Assembly (NCBI RefSeq): GCF_003865015.1
Contig: NZ_BHVV01000001.1
Location: forward strand, 620,001 to 684,000
DNA length: 64,000 nucleotides
Direction of reading: 5' to 3'
Source: Sulfurisoma sediminicola
GTDB lineage: Bacteria; Pseudomonadota; Gammaproteobacteria; Burkholderiales; Rhodocyclaceae
Shown here: positions 47,042 to 55,877 of the stretch, one piece after another
How the letters are laid out: each line of letters starts with the position of its first letter
Numbering within the stretch: position 1 is the first letter of the stretch
Position numbers and translations under genes: made by a program
Notes under the pieces: model-generated
What the model was told of the DNA's origin: nothing
The model's input: the letters and a program-made list of their open reading frames with translations, nothing else
Database searches by the model: none

Positions 47042-48499
47042 GTGAAGCAGACTCTACAACTCAAGCTCTCGCAGCACCTCGCGCTGACGCCGCAATTGCA
47101 GCAGTCGATACGGCTTTTGCAATTGTCGACGCTGGAACTCAACCAGGAAATCGAGCAGGCTCTGCAGGAAAATCCGCTGCTGGAGCGCGAAGGGGAGGAG
47201 TTCGCTTCCTACGCGGCCGCGCCAGAACCCATGGCGATGCCGCAGGCCGGTAACGAGGCGATCGCCGAGAGCCCCCCCGAAACGAGCAAGGCCGAGCACG
47301 CCGAAATCGACGAAAATTGGGGTCAGGATTGGGGCGCGTCCTCGCACGCGTCACGCGACGACGACGAGGATGCCGATGCCGGGGAGATTCAGGCTGCGGC
47401 GACCAGCCTGCGCGACCACCTGCTGGCCCAGCTTGCCTTCACCCAGCTCTCCAGCCGCGAGCGCGCGCTTGTCGCCTTCCTCGTTGAAGCCCTCGACGAC
47501 GACGGCTACCTCACCCAGAGCCTCGAGGAACTGGCGGGGGTTTTGCCCGAGGACGCCGACATCGACGCCGAGGAACTGCTCGAGGAACTCGCCATCGCGC
47601 TGCGCCATCTGCAGAACCTCGATCCGCCGGGGGTCGGCGCCCGCAAGCCGGCCGAATGCCTCGAACTGCAACTCGCCGCCCTCGCCGCGGCCGAGCCGGC
47701 ACCGACCATCGACCTGGCGCGTGCCATCGTGCACGGCCACCTCGAGCAGCTGGCCGCGCGCGATTTCGCCAGGATCAAGAAGGCGCTCGGCTGCGACGAC
47801 GATGCGCTGCGCGATGCCCAGACGCTGATCAGGTCGCTCAACCCGCGGCCCGGTGCGCGCTATGCGCCGATCGACACCCGCTACATCATGCCCGACGTGG
47901 TGGTGAAGAAGGTGCGCGGCAACTGGGTGGCGAGCCTGAACTCCGACGCCATGCCGCGGCTGCGCATCAACCGCCTCTACGCCGGCATCCTCCAGGCCAA
48001 CCGCGGCGGCGCTTCGCGCAACCTCGCCGGCCAGTTGCAGGAAGCCAAGTGGCTGATCAAGAACGTGCAGCAGCGCTTCGACACCATCGGCCGCGTGTCG
48101 CAGGCCATCGTCGACCGCCAGCGCGCCTTCTTCGACCATGGCGAGGTGGCGATGCGGCCGCTGACGCTGCGCGAGATCGCCGACACCGTCGGCCTGCACG
48201 AATCGACCATCTCGCGCGTGACGACGCAGAAGTACCTCGCCAGCCCGCGCGGCGTCTATGAACTCAAATACTTTTTTGGCAGCCACGTCGCCACCGACAC
48301 GGGCGGGGCTGCCTCATCCACCGCGATCCGGGCGCTGATCAAGCAGCTCGTCGCCTCCGAAGACGGCCACAAGCCGCTGTCGGACGCGAAGATCGCGGAA
48401 ATCCTCGGCGAGCAGGGCATCGTCGTGGCGCGGCGCACCGTCGCCAAGTACCGCGAATCCCTTAATATCCCGCCGGTCAACCTGAGAAAGAACCTCTAA
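47042..48499 (+). CDS. rpoN: RNA polymerase sigma-54 factor
   Basis: The 485-residue sigma factor starts at a GTG. The Gln-rich region I (LKLSQHLALTPQLQQSIRLLQLS), acidic region II, and the C-terminal RpoN box (ARRTVAKYRE) are present. A matching -24/-12 promoter lies at the TorF-like porin gene. Confidence 0.97.
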   Translation: MKQTLQLKLSQHLALTPQLQQSIRLLQLSTLELNQEIEQALQENPLLEREGEEFASYAAAPEPMAMPQAGNEAIAESPPETSKAEHAEIDENWGQDWGASSHASRDDDEDADAGEIQAAATSLRDHLLAQLAFTQLSSRERALVAFLVEALDDDGYLTQSLEELAGVLPEDADIDAEELLEELAIALRHLQNLDPPGVGARKPAECLELQLAALAAAEPAPTIDLARAIVHGHLEQLAARDFARIKKALGCDDDALRDAQTLIRSLNPRPGARYAPIDTRYIMPDVVVKKVRGNWVASLNSDAMPRLRINRLYAGILQANRGGASRNLAGQLQEAKWLIKNVQQRFDTIGRVSQAIVDRQRAFFDHGEVAMRPLTLREIADTVGLHESTISRVTTQKYLASPRGVYELKYFFGSHVATDTGGAASSTAIRALIKQLVASEDGHKPLSDAKIAEILGEQGIVVARRTVAKYRESLNIPPVNLRKNL

Positions 48500-48511
48500 A
48501 GAGGAGACATC

Positions 48512-48820
48512 ATGAACATCAACATCACTGGACATCACATCGAAGTCACTCCCGCCATCCACGACTACGTCGTGAACAAGCTCGACCGCGTGATCCGCCA
48601 CTTCGACCACGTCACCAGCGTCCATGTGATTCTCTCGGTCGCCAAGCTCAGGCAGAAGGCCGAAGTCACCTTGCACGTCAAGGGTAAGGACATCACAGCC
48701 GTGGCCGAGGAGGAAGACCTCTATGCCGCCATCGACGCAATGGAGGACAAGCTCGACCGGCAGGTGATGAAGCACAAGGAAAAGACGAGCAATCACAGCT
48801 ACGACAAGCGCACCGAATAA
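48512..48820 (+). CDS. hpf: Ribosome hibernation promoting factor, short form
   Basis: A 102-residue protein of the short HPF/YfiA group (MNINITGHHIEVTPAIHDYV, then EEEDLYAAIDAMEDKLDRQVMKHKEK). It helps form inactive 100S ribosomes in stationary phase. AAAGAGGAG lies six bases before the ATG. The rpoN-hpf-ptsN order is conserved. Confidence 0.95.
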   Translation: MNINITGHHIEVTPAIHDYVVNKLDRVIRHFDHVTSVHVILSVAKLRQKAEVTLHVKGKDITAVAEEEDLYAAIDAMEDKLDRQVMKHKEKTSNHSYDKRTE

Positions 48821-48837
48821 CAGAACACTGGCATATT

Positions 48838-48865
48838 TTGCCGCAGGGCCGGGCGGGGGTATACT
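48838..48865 (+). promoter_or_regulatory. Predicted sigma-70 promoter of ptsN-hprK
   Basis: TTGCCG (48838-48843) and TATACT (48860-48865) are separated by 16 bases, 46 bases before the ptsN start. The 91-base gap between hpf and ptsN also has a G/C-rich spacer but no terminator. Confidence 0.6.
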
Positions 48866-48911
48866 GCGCCCCCTTCCGGCCGCTTACCGTTTCTGCGGCG
48901 CCCCCTCTCCC

Positions 48912-49367
48912 ATGAACCAGATAGCCAAACTCCTGCCGCCCGCCAACGTCCTGGTGGGGCTCGATGCCAGCAGCAAGAAGCGTGTCTTCGAACAGGCGGG
49001 AATCCTCTTCGAGAACAACCACGGCATCGCCCGTGCCAGCGTCTACGATGCGCTGTTCGCGCGCGAGAAGCTCGGCTCCACCGGGTTGGGCATGGGCATC
49101 GCCATTCCCCACGGCCGCATCAAGGGTCTCAAGGAAGCGCGTGCCGCCTTCCTGCGGCTGGCGGCACCGGTGCAGTTCGACGCCACCGACGGCAAGCCGG
49201 TGGACATGGTGTTCGTGCTGCTCGTGCCCGAGGCGGCCACCGAGCACCACCTGCAGCTGCTCTCCGAACTCGCCCAGATGTTCTCGGCACGCGCCTTCCG
49301 CGAGCAACTCGCCGCCGCGCCCGATGCAGCCGCCTGTCACACCCTGTTCGCAAACTGGCAGGGCTAG
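48912..49367 (+). CDS. ptsN: PTS IIA-like nitrogen regulatory protein
   Basis: A 151-residue EIIA-Ntr protein; the phosphorylated His is in GMGIAIPHGRIKG. It tunes potassium transport and metabolism according to PTS phosphorylation. hprK follows after nine bases. Confidence 0.95.
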   Translation: MNQIAKLLPPANVLVGLDASSKKRVFEQAGILFENNHGIARASVYDALFAREKLGSTGLGMGIAIPHGRIKGLKEARAAFLRLAAPVQFDATDGKPVDMVFVLLVPEAATEHHLQLLSELAQMFSARAFREQLAAAPDAAACHTLFANWQG

Positions 49368-49376
49368 CGCGAGCGG

Positions 49377-50321
49377 ATGCCTCGGCTGATCGTCTCCCAG
49401 CTGTTCGAGCGCAACCGCGAGCGGCTCAAGCTCACCTGGGTCTGTGGCAAGCTCGACCGCGTGCTCTCGATCACCCAGGAAGACGTTTCTCCGGCCGACC
49501 TGGTCGGCCATCTCAACCTGATCCATCCTGACCGCCTGCAGGTGCTCGGCGCACCCGAGATCGCCTGGGCCAACACTCACACCTCGGTCAAGCTGCAGAA
49601 GCACATCCACGAGATCCTCGCCGCGCAGCCGCCGGCGCTGATCGTCGCCGACGATTGCCCGGTGCCCGAGGCCGTGCGCGGCGAATGCGAGAGCAGCGGC
49701 ACCGCGCTGCTCACCACGCCGCAGCCGGCCGCGGTCGTCATCGACTCCCTGCGGCTCTACGTCTCGCGGCAGCTGGCCGAAACGATCACCCTGCACGGCG
49801 TCTTCATGGACGTGCTCGGCGTCGGCGTGCTGATCACCGGCGAATCGGGCGCCGGCAAGAGCGAGCTCGGCCTCGAACTGATCTCGCGCGGTCACGGCCT
49901 CGTCGCCGACGACGTGGTCGAGGTCTCGCGCGTCGCCCCCAACACCCTCGAAGGCCGTTGCCCCGAGTTGCTCAAGGACTTCCTCGAGGTGCGCGGGCTG
50001 GGCCTGCTGAACATCCGTACGGTGTTCGGCGAGACTGCCTGCCGTCGCAAGATGAAGCTCAAGCTCCTCGTGCACCTGATGCGTCCGCAGGTCGGCGCAC
50101 CGGAGGCGATCCGCCTCGCACTCGACGCGCAGACCGAAACCATTCTCGGCGTGCCGATCCGCAAGGTCGTCCTGCCGGTCGCTGCCGGCCGCAACCTCGC
50201 CGTGCTGCTCGAGGCGGCGGTACGCTCGACCATCCTTTCCCTGCGCGGCATCGACAGCACCCAGGACTTCCTCGACCGTCAGCAGCGCGCCCTCGAGAGC
50301 GACAGCGGCGACGATTACTGA
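49377..50321 (+). CDS. hprK: HPr kinase/phosphorylase
   Basis: The 314-residue enzyme has the P-loop GESGAGKSELGLELI, the catalytic His in TLHGVFMDV, and the HprK signature EVRGLGLLNIRTVFG. It phosphorylates or dephosphorylates HPr at Ser46. The gene usually after it, rapZ, is not present; the next gene encodes a PsiF-like protein. Confidence 0.95.
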   Translation: MPRLIVSQLFERNRERLKLTWVCGKLDRVLSITQEDVSPADLVGHLNLIHPDRLQVLGAPEIAWANTHTSVKLQKHIHEILAAQPPALIVADDCPVPEAVRGECESSGTALLTTPQPAAVVIDSLRLYVSRQLAETITLHGVFMDVLGVGVLITGESGAGKSELGLELISRGHGLVADDVVEVSRVAPNTLEGRCPELLKDFLEVRGLGLLNIRTVFGETACRRKMKLKLLVHLMRPQVGAPEAIRLALDAQTETILGVPIRKVVLPVAAGRNLAVLLEAAVRSTILSLRGIDSTQDFLDRQQRALESDSGDDY

Positions 50322-50399
50322 AGTCAGGTCAACTGCCGCATTCATTGCCGCGTTGGTGCACTCACGGCTACCGCCGCAATTCCAACCAGGAGAAACCGA

Positions 50400-50831
50400 A
50401 TGAACAAGCTGATCGTCACCGCCCTTGTCACCCTCTTCGCCGCCGGCGCCTACGCCCAGGCTCCCGCCGCCGGCGCCTACGCCCAGGCTCCCGCCGCCGC
50501 CCCGGCCAAGGCCGAAGCCAAACCCGCAGCTGCTGCGCCGGCCAAGGCCGAAGCCGCCAAGCCGGCTGAAGCACCGAAGGCCGCCGCCGCCGAAGCCCCC
50601 AAAGCCGCCGCGGGCGACTGCGAAGCCAAAGCCGTGAGCAAGGACGGCAAACCGCTCGCCGGCGCTGCCAAGTCCGCCTCCATCAAGAAGTGCGAGAAGG
50701 AATCCAAGGCCGCCGAAGGCAAGAAGGCCAAGACCGCGCAGCAGGAAAAGATGAAGGCCTGCAACGCCGAAGCCAAGGGCAAAAAAGGCGACGAGCACAA
50801 GAAGTTCATGAAAGAGTGCCTCAGCAAGTAA
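50400..50831 (+). CDS. PsiF-like secreted protein with duplicated signal-cleavage region
   Basis: A 143-residue protein with a signal peptide, an Ala/Pro/Lys-rich linker (residues about 20-75), and two PsiF-type Cys motifs (KKCEKESKAAEGKKAK and MKACNAEAKGKKGDEHKKFMKECL). A 27-bp tandem duplication (50442-50495) repeats AGAYAQAPA, so the signal peptidase site occurs twice. PsiF-like proteins have no known activity. Located at the start of the locus that contains the CsgG-like protein and kinase. Confidence 0.8.
   Translation: MNKLIVTALVTLFAAGAYAQAPAAGAYAQAPAAAPAKAEAKPAAAAPAKAEAAKPAEAPKAAAAEAPKAAAGDCEAKAVSKDGKPLAGAAKSASIKKCEKESKAAEGKKAKTAQQEKMKACNAEAKGKKGDEHKKFMKECLSK
50442..50495 (+). repeat. 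27-bp perfect tandem duplication in the PsiF-like gene
   Basis: Two adjoining identical 27-base units encode AGAYAQAPA twice. Perfect identity at the DNA level implies a recent event. Confidence 0.85.
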
Positions 50832-50860
50832 TTGCTCTTCCCCGGCGTCGCCGGGGACAT

Positions 50861-50895
50861 AAAAATGCCGGCCGATTGTGGGCCGGCATTTTTTT
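50861..50895. terminator. Bidirectional intrinsic terminator
   Basis: ATGCCGGCC and GGCCGGCAT form a 9-bp stem, flanked by AAAA on the left and TTTTTT on the right. It follows the PsiF-like gene. A second GC-rich hairpin (CCCCGGCG / CGCCGGGG) lies just before it. Confidence 0.88.
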
Positions 50896-50929
50896 GCCAG
50901 AATGGCCCATTCACTCGGGGGGATTCGCG

Positions 50930-51571
50930 ATGCGCCTGATCGTAGCGCTGCTCATGTTGCTCGTTGCCGCCAGTGCACACGCCTTCCGCTTTTCCGAAGA
51001 GGAAGCCAAGGCCAGGGCCGAAGCCGATGCCGGCAAGGTCGCCGCGATCGAGATCTCCCCGGCCTGCCGCAAGCGCCTCGGCGGCGAGCGCGTGCTGCTG
51101 CTGATCGCCGAGCGCGGCAACAGCGGCATCAACGCCGAACAGAGTCGTTACAGCCTTCACTTCAACGGCATCGAAAAGCGCCTGCGCTCCTACGGCATGC
51201 GCACCTACAGTCAGGCCGAGATCAGGAAAATCATCGCCCAGGCCGAGATCGACGCCCATTTCCGCAATGACCCCGACGCCGCGCTGGCGGCGGCCAGGAA
51301 GCTCGGCGCCACACTGACCCTGCGCGGTATGATCGGCTCGCAGCGCGGCATCAACCCGGTGCTCGGCATCAACGAGGTCGCCGTCAACATGGGCTTCCTT
51401 CTCCTCGCCGGCAATCGCTCGCTTGCCGAGGTCGACGCCAAGGCCGACTCGTACTCGGGTACCGATACCGTCGGCATGGCGCTGAAGCTTATCGACGAGC
51501 AGGCCGATGCCGTCGTCAACCGCCTCGTCGCCGGTTATTGCGCCGGCCGCGGCGATACCAAGAAGAAGTAA
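50930..51571 (+). CDS. Secreted protein of unknown function next to CsgG-like gene
   Basis: A 213-residue protein with a signal peptide (MRLIVALLMLLVAASAHA). The middle (RVLLLIAERGNSGINAEQSRYSLHFNGIEKRLRSYGMRTYSQ) and the end (AARKLGATLTLRGMIGSQRGINPVLGINEVAVNMGF) look like an alpha/beta domain related to the nucleotide-fold-like domains of CsgG/FlgO-type envelope proteins, but I cannot name the family. It lies 21 bases before the CsgG-like gene and is separated from the PsiF-like gene by a terminator, so it starts this operon. Confidence 0.7.
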   Translation: MRLIVALLMLLVAASAHAFRFSEEEAKARAEADAGKVAAIEISPACRKRLGGERVLLLIAERGNSGINAEQSRYSLHFNGIEKRLRSYGMRTYSQAEIRKIIAQAEIDAHFRNDPDAALAAARKLGATLTLRGMIGSQRGINPVLGINEVAVNMGFLLLAGNRSLAEVDAKADSYSGTDTVGMALKLIDEQADAVVNRLVAGYCAGRGDTKKK

Positions 51572-51592
51572 GCCGTCTCATCGAGGGAAACC

Positions 51593-52387
51593 ATGACCAA
51601 ACTCAACCTCTTCGCTTCCATCGCCTTCGCCTGCGCCCTGCCCGCGCTGGCGCAACCGACCTTCGAGAATCCGTCGCCGACCGCCGGCAGCAGCACCGCC
51701 GAGAAGGCCAATGCCACGGCCGACAAGGCCATGTACAAGGACGTGCAATACCCCAACGCCGCCAAGCGCGGGCCGACGCTCGTCGTCGTACCCGGCGAGA
51801 TCAAGAGCAACAACGCCAACTTCATGCAGAAGTTCGGCCCCAACAACGTCGCCGACTTCGCCGAACTGGAGCTGGGCAAGGCCAACTTCGGCATCCTCGA
51901 ACGTGCCGACCTCGGCCCGCTGATGAAGGAATTCCAGCTGGCCTACTCGCTCGGCGACGCCGATCAGGCGCGCAAGTACCTGCAGAAGGGCAAGCTCAAG
52001 ACCACCAAGTGGGTGGTCAAGTTCGACGTGCTCAAGGCCGAGAATGTCGCCCAGGCGCAGTCCGGCTTCGACGGCCGCGCGCTCGGCTCGGTGATCGGCA
52101 TCCTCGGCACGACACGCGGCACCAGCGCCGCCGGCGTGGCCGTCGGCTCGGCCCATTCCGGGGAAGCGACGGGCGTCTGGATCATCGGCATGCGCTACAA
52201 GATCCTCGACGCCAATACCACCGAGCAGGTCGCCACCGGCTACACCGAGGAGAAGATGGAAATCGGCTCCAAGGGCGGCGGCTTCATGGGCGTTTCGTCC
52301 AGCGAGTCCGGCGGCCTCACCCTCGACGGCATGGTGCAGCGCCTTGTCCAGAAGCTGGTCTGGGAAATCGACACCAAACATAAGTAA
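51593..52387 (+). CDS. CsgG/HfaB-like envelope protein
   Basis: A 264-residue exported protein with signal peptide (MTKLNLFASIAFACALPALA). FGILERADLGPLMKEFQLAYSLGDAD and YKILDANTTEQVATGYTEEK are the features of the CsgG family, which includes the curli secretion channel and related periplasmic or outer-membrane proteins. It lacks a lipobox Cys at the cleavage site, so it may not be a lipoprotein channel. It lies in line with the secreted protein and the membrane kinase. Confidence 0.7.
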   Translation: MTKLNLFASIAFACALPALAQPTFENPSPTAGSSTAEKANATADKAMYKDVQYPNAAKRGPTLVVVPGEIKSNNANFMQKFGPNNVADFAELELGKANFGILERADLGPLMKEFQLAYSLGDADQARKYLQKGKLKTTKWVVKFDVLKAENVAQAQSGFDGRALGSVIGILGTTRGTSAAGVAVGSAHSGEATGVWIIGMRYKILDANTTEQVATGYTEEKMEIGSKGGGFMGVSSSESGGLTLDGMVQRLVQKLVWEIDTKHK

Positions 52388-52400
52388 GCCCATCCCCCGG

Positions 52401-52533
52401 CCCCTTCCCAAGGGAAGGGGAGCCTGTGTGCTCGCTACGCTCGGCTGTTACGGGGAGCATTGATTGAAAATTGGCGCGGATTGCCGGCTCCGCCGGCGTG
52501 GCGCCTTGCCTTGGGACGGCCCTGCGGCAAGGC
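52401..52533 (-). repeat. Two-hairpin dispersed repeat, copy C
   Basis: Read on the minus strand, hairpin 1 is GCCTTGCC / GGCAAGGC around the loop GCAGGGCCGTCCCAA (52503-52533), which differs at two of 15 positions from copies A and B. It is followed by a GCCGGC / GCCGGC hairpin (52483-52497), AGCGTAGCGAGCA, and hairpin 2 CCCCTTCCC / GGGAAGGGG (52401-52420). The order of parts is that of copy A. It fills most of the gap between the CsgG-like gene and the kinase. Confidence 0.78.
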
Positions 52534-52572
52534 TCAGCAGGACCGGCTCGATGACCTGATGGAGATGCAACG

Positions 52573-54924
52573 ATGACTATGCCCACCAAACTCGGCAAGT
52601 ACGAAATCCGGCGCGAGTTGGGCGCCGGCGCCATGGGCGTCGTCTACGAGGGCTGGGACCCGGGCATCGCGCGGCGGGTGGCGATCAAGACGGTCAAGGG
52701 CACCGAGCTGCAGGGCGCGGAGGCCGAGCAGACGCTGGCGCGCTTCCGCCACGAGGCGCAGGCGGCCGGGCGGTTGTCGCATCCGAACATCGTGCAGATC
52801 TACGAGTTCGGCGACATTCAGGACTCCGCCGATGGCTTCGGCGGCACCCAGTTCATCGCGATGGAATTCATCGAAGGCAAGGAACTCAAGGATTACTTCG
52901 ACGCCGACGAGCGCTTCAAGCTGCCCGAGATCGTGCGCATCATGAAGGAGCTGCTGGCCGCGCTCGGTCATGCCCACAAGAACGGCATCGTTCATCGCGA
53001 CGTCAAGCCGGCCAACATCATCCTGCTCGGCGATGGCACGGTGAAGGTCGCCGACTTCGGCATCGCCCGCATCGAATCGTCCAACCTGACCCAGGCCGGC
53101 TCGGTCCTCGGCACGCCGGCCTACATGTCGCCCGAGCAGTTCATGGGCCAGACCGTCGATCCGCGCTCCGACCTGTTCTCGGCCGGCGTCGTGCTCTACC
53201 AGTTCCTCACCGGCGAGAAGCCCTTCACCGGCTCGGTCACCACCATCATGCACAAGGTGCTGAAGGAGCAGCCGATCGCGCCCTCCGAACTCAACGTGCA
53301 GGTGCCGCAGGCCTTCGACGCGCTGATCCGCAAGGCACTGTCCAAGCGTCCCGACGAGCGCTTCCAGTCCGCAACCGAATTCGCCGCGGCGCTCGAGGCC
53401 GCGGCATCCGGCCAGGCTGCAGCCGAAGCGACCATGGTGAATGCCGCCGGCGAGGCGACGCTAGCCGGCGCGACCATCACCGACCGGCCTGCGCCCGCCG
53501 CGGGCGCCCCGGCTGCCGCTCCTTCATCGGCCGGCGCCGCGGCGACGAAGCGCGCCCCGACCGTCGCCATCGCCGCCGGCGTCGTGGTGGTGGTCGCCGG
53601 CGTCGCCGCGTGGCTCATGTTCGGTCGCAGCGCCGACACCATCGCTCCCGCGCCGCAGGCGGCCGCGCCGGCCGCCGTGGCGCCGGCGCGCCCCGCAGGA
53701 AGTACCCCTGGGGTGCCGACTTCTGCCGCCGAGCCCGGCACGGCGGTGATCACCGCCCTGGGACTCGCCGACCCCGGCGATCCCCGCTATGCCGTCGACA
53801 AGGGCCTGCTCGCCGCCGACCTGCGCGAGGACGCCAAGCGGCAACTGATCGAGAAGGCCGCCGCGCTCTACGTCGACGGTCAGTCGCTGGCGAAGAACTA
53901 CGGCCTGCTGCAGGCAAAGCTGTTCGCCAGGAGCGGCGACTTCATCCAGGCCATCGAGGAAGCGCAGCCGCAACAGAATGCCGATGGCCTGATGTCCCTG
54001 TCGGCCAGGGCCACGGTCAAGGTGCGCGCGGTGCAGAAGTCGCTCAACCAGATGTCGCGCGATGAGCGCGTCGATTTCATCCGCAACAACGGCGACCCGA
54101 AGATCGCCGTGGCCATCACCACCCACAGCGCGCAGGGCAACGTCGTCGATCCCAACGCGCCGGCGCAGCGCTCGCCCGTAGCCGAGAACCTGCTGAAGGA
54201 GCGCATCCAGTCCTTCGGCTTCCGCCTCTGGAACGACGACATGAAGGACGCCGCCGATTTCAGCGTGACCGGCGAGGCGCGCTTCAAGAAGCTGTCGGCG
54301 CGGCTCGAGGCCTCGGGAGTCACGGTCGAGAAGTTCGTGCTCTCGTCCTGGTCGGTCAAATGCACCGACAAGAAGAGCGGCGAGGAGATCTACTACAACA
54401 ACCAGATCCCCGAGAAGCAGAGCTGGGCGACCGAAGAGCAGGCCCTGCGCGACGTCGGCCACCTCATCGGCGAAGAGTTCTCGAAGAGCTTCTTCCTGCA
54501 GCACTTCAACTTCACGGCGCAACAGGTCGTGCTCAACTTCACCGGCCTGCCCAAGCCGGAACTGGCGAAGTCGCTGCTGCGCGAGCTGACCGGCATGCGT
54601 TCGGTGCTCACCGTCAGCGCAGCCGGCGCCACGGCCGGACAGGCGCGCTACGATGCGGCACTGTCTGGCGGCAACGCCAGCCCGGCGGAGCTGGTCGGCA
54701 ATGGCATCGTCAAGCCCCTCAACCGCAAGCTCGGCAAGACCTGCTTCAACGTCACCGGCAGCGGCGGCGCCGAGGTCACGCTCGCCTTCGAACCCGGCTG
54801 CGGCGACACAGCGACGCTCGGCCGTCTCGACGCCCTGCCGCCGGCGGCGCTGTACGACGCACCGCCGCCGCGACGCGAGGCGGTGATCCGCAATCCGGAA
54901 ACGCTGAAGAAACTCTCGATCTAG
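52573..54924 (+). CDS. Transmembrane Ser/Thr protein kinase with large periplasmic domain
   Basis: The 783-residue protein has a complete N-terminal kinase domain: GAGAMGVVYEG, Lys39 in VAIK, catalytic HRDVKPAN (Asp143), DFG (Asp161) and MSPEQ. An Ala-rich linker leads to a membrane helix (about 330-351) and a 430-residue periplasmic domain. The region around LLKERIQSFGFRLWNDD and the later VTVEKFVLSSWSVKCTD resembles FlgT/CsgG-type envelope domains. It is the last of a plus-strand group with the CsgG-like gene, though a repeat element separates them. It converges on a cyclase with a phosphothreonine-reading FHA domain. Confidence 0.88.
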   Translation: MTMPTKLGKYEIRRELGAGAMGVVYEGWDPGIARRVAIKTVKGTELQGAEAEQTLARFRHEAQAAGRLSHPNIVQIYEFGDIQDSADGFGGTQFIAMEFIEGKELKDYFDADERFKLPEIVRIMKELLAALGHAHKNGIVHRDVKPANIILLGDGTVKVADFGIARIESSNLTQAGSVLGTPAYMSPEQFMGQTVDPRSDLFSAGVVLYQFLTGEKPFTGSVTTIMHKVLKEQPIAPSELNVQVPQAFDALIRKALSKRPDERFQSATEFAAALEAAASGQAAAEATMVNAAGEATLAGATITDRPAPAAGAPAAAPSSAGAAATKRAPTVAIAAGVVVVVAGVAAWLMFGRSADTIAPAPQAAAPAAVAPARPAGSTPGVPTSAAEPGTAVITALGLADPGDPRYAVDKGLLAADLREDAKRQLIEKAAALYVDGQSLAKNYGLLQAKLFARSGDFIQAIEEAQPQQNADGLMSLSARATVKVRAVQKSLNQMSRDERVDFIRNNGDPKIAVAITTHSAQGNVVDPNAPAQRSPVAENLLKERIQSFGFRLWNDDMKDAADFSVTGEARFKKLSARLEASGVTVEKFVLSSWSVKCTDKKSGEEIYYNNQIPEKQSWATEEQALRDVGHLIGEEFSKSFFLQHFNFTAQQVVLNFTGLPKPELAKSLLRELTGMRSVLTVSAAGATAGQARYDAALSGGNASPAELVGNGIVKPLNRKLGKTCFNVTGSGGAEVTLAFEPGCGDTATLGRLDALPPAALYDAPPPRREAVIRNPETLKKLSI

Positions 54925-54958
54925 CAGCCTGTCGGACTTAAGCCGCCGCGCTCGCCGC

Positions 54959-55858
54959 TCAGCCGAGGATTTCGAACGCCAGGACCTCGGTCTTCTTGTC
55001 GGCCCAGGCGTGGCCGAAGACGATGCGGCCACGATTGCGCAGGATGGTTTCCTCGCGCTTGAGCGCGAACTCGGCCTCACCCTCGACGGTGACGAAGGTG
55101 CCGTTGGTGCTCTGGTCGACCAGCATGAACTTGTCGCGGCGGAGCTCGACGCGGCCGTGACTGCGCGAGGCGCGCGGGTCGCGGATGACGAAGTCGCAGC
55201 CGAGGTCGCGGCCGAGCGTGGCCGACGGATGCGCCGCATCGAGGGTGATTTCCTTGTTGTCGTGGCGCAGCCTGAGGCGCAGCGGCGGCGGCGGTGCGGC
55301 CGTGGCGATGCTGGTGCCCGACTTCATGGTGAGGTCTTCGCCTTCCAGCCACAGCACCTCGCAGACGTGCATGGCCTCGCTCTTGCCCTTGATGGCGATG
55401 GCGTCGATCTCGCGCGACGACTGGCGCAGCAGCGGCGGCAGTTCGGCGATCGACTCGCCCGTGGTGATGATCTGCCCCCCCTTGGCCAGCGTCGTCATGC
55501 GCGCAGCGACGTTGACGGTATCGCCGAAGACATCGTTCTTGTCCTCGATAGCCGGGCCGAAGTGGAAACCGACGCGAATCGCCAGCTTGACCCCCGAGAT
55601 CGGCGGCAGATCCTCGACCCGCTGCTGCATGTCGCAGGCGGCCTGCATGCCGTCCTCGGCAGAATCGAACACGGCCATGATCTCGTCGCCGATGGTCTTG
55701 ACGACGCGACCCTTGTAGCCCGTGATCACGCGCTCGACGCGATTGAGGCAGCGCTCGACCGCGCGCAGCGCCTCGGCGTCGCCCAGGCGCTCGTAGAGCC
55801 GCGTGCTGCCGGCCACGTCGGCGAACAGCACGCAAAGGTTGCGGGGATCTGCTTTCAT
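54959..55858 (-). CDS. Adenylate cyclase fused to FHA domain
   Basis: The 299-residue protein has an N-terminal class III cyclase domain: metal-binding Asp in LFADVAGST and IGDE, transition-state Asn and Arg in GDTVNVAARM, and the adenine-choosing Lys (VVKTIGDE) and Asp (FGDTVN), so cAMP is the expected product. The C-terminal FHA domain has ATLGRD, RASRSHGRVE and STNGTF, the Arg, Ser, His and Asn residues that bind phosphothreonine. No membrane helix. It converges with the Ser/Thr kinase 34 bases away, the natural source of phosphothreonine. Confidence 0.9.
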   Translation of the reverse strand: MKADPRNLCVLFADVAGSTRLYERLGDAEALRAVERCLNRVERVITGYKGRVVKTIGDEIMAVFDSAEDGMQAACDMQQRVEDLPPISGVKLAIRVGFHFGPAIEDKNDVFGDTVNVAARMTTLAKGGQIITTGESIAELPPLLRQSSREIDAIAIKGKSEAMHVCEVLWLEGEDLTMKSGTSIATAAPPPPLRLRLRHDNKEITLDAAHPSATLGRDLGCDFVIRDPRASRSHGRVELRRDKFMLVDQSTNGTFVTVEGEAEFALKREETILRNRGRIVFGHAWADKKTEVLAFEILG

Positions 55859-55877
55859 GCTTTTCGGCCTCGAATTC

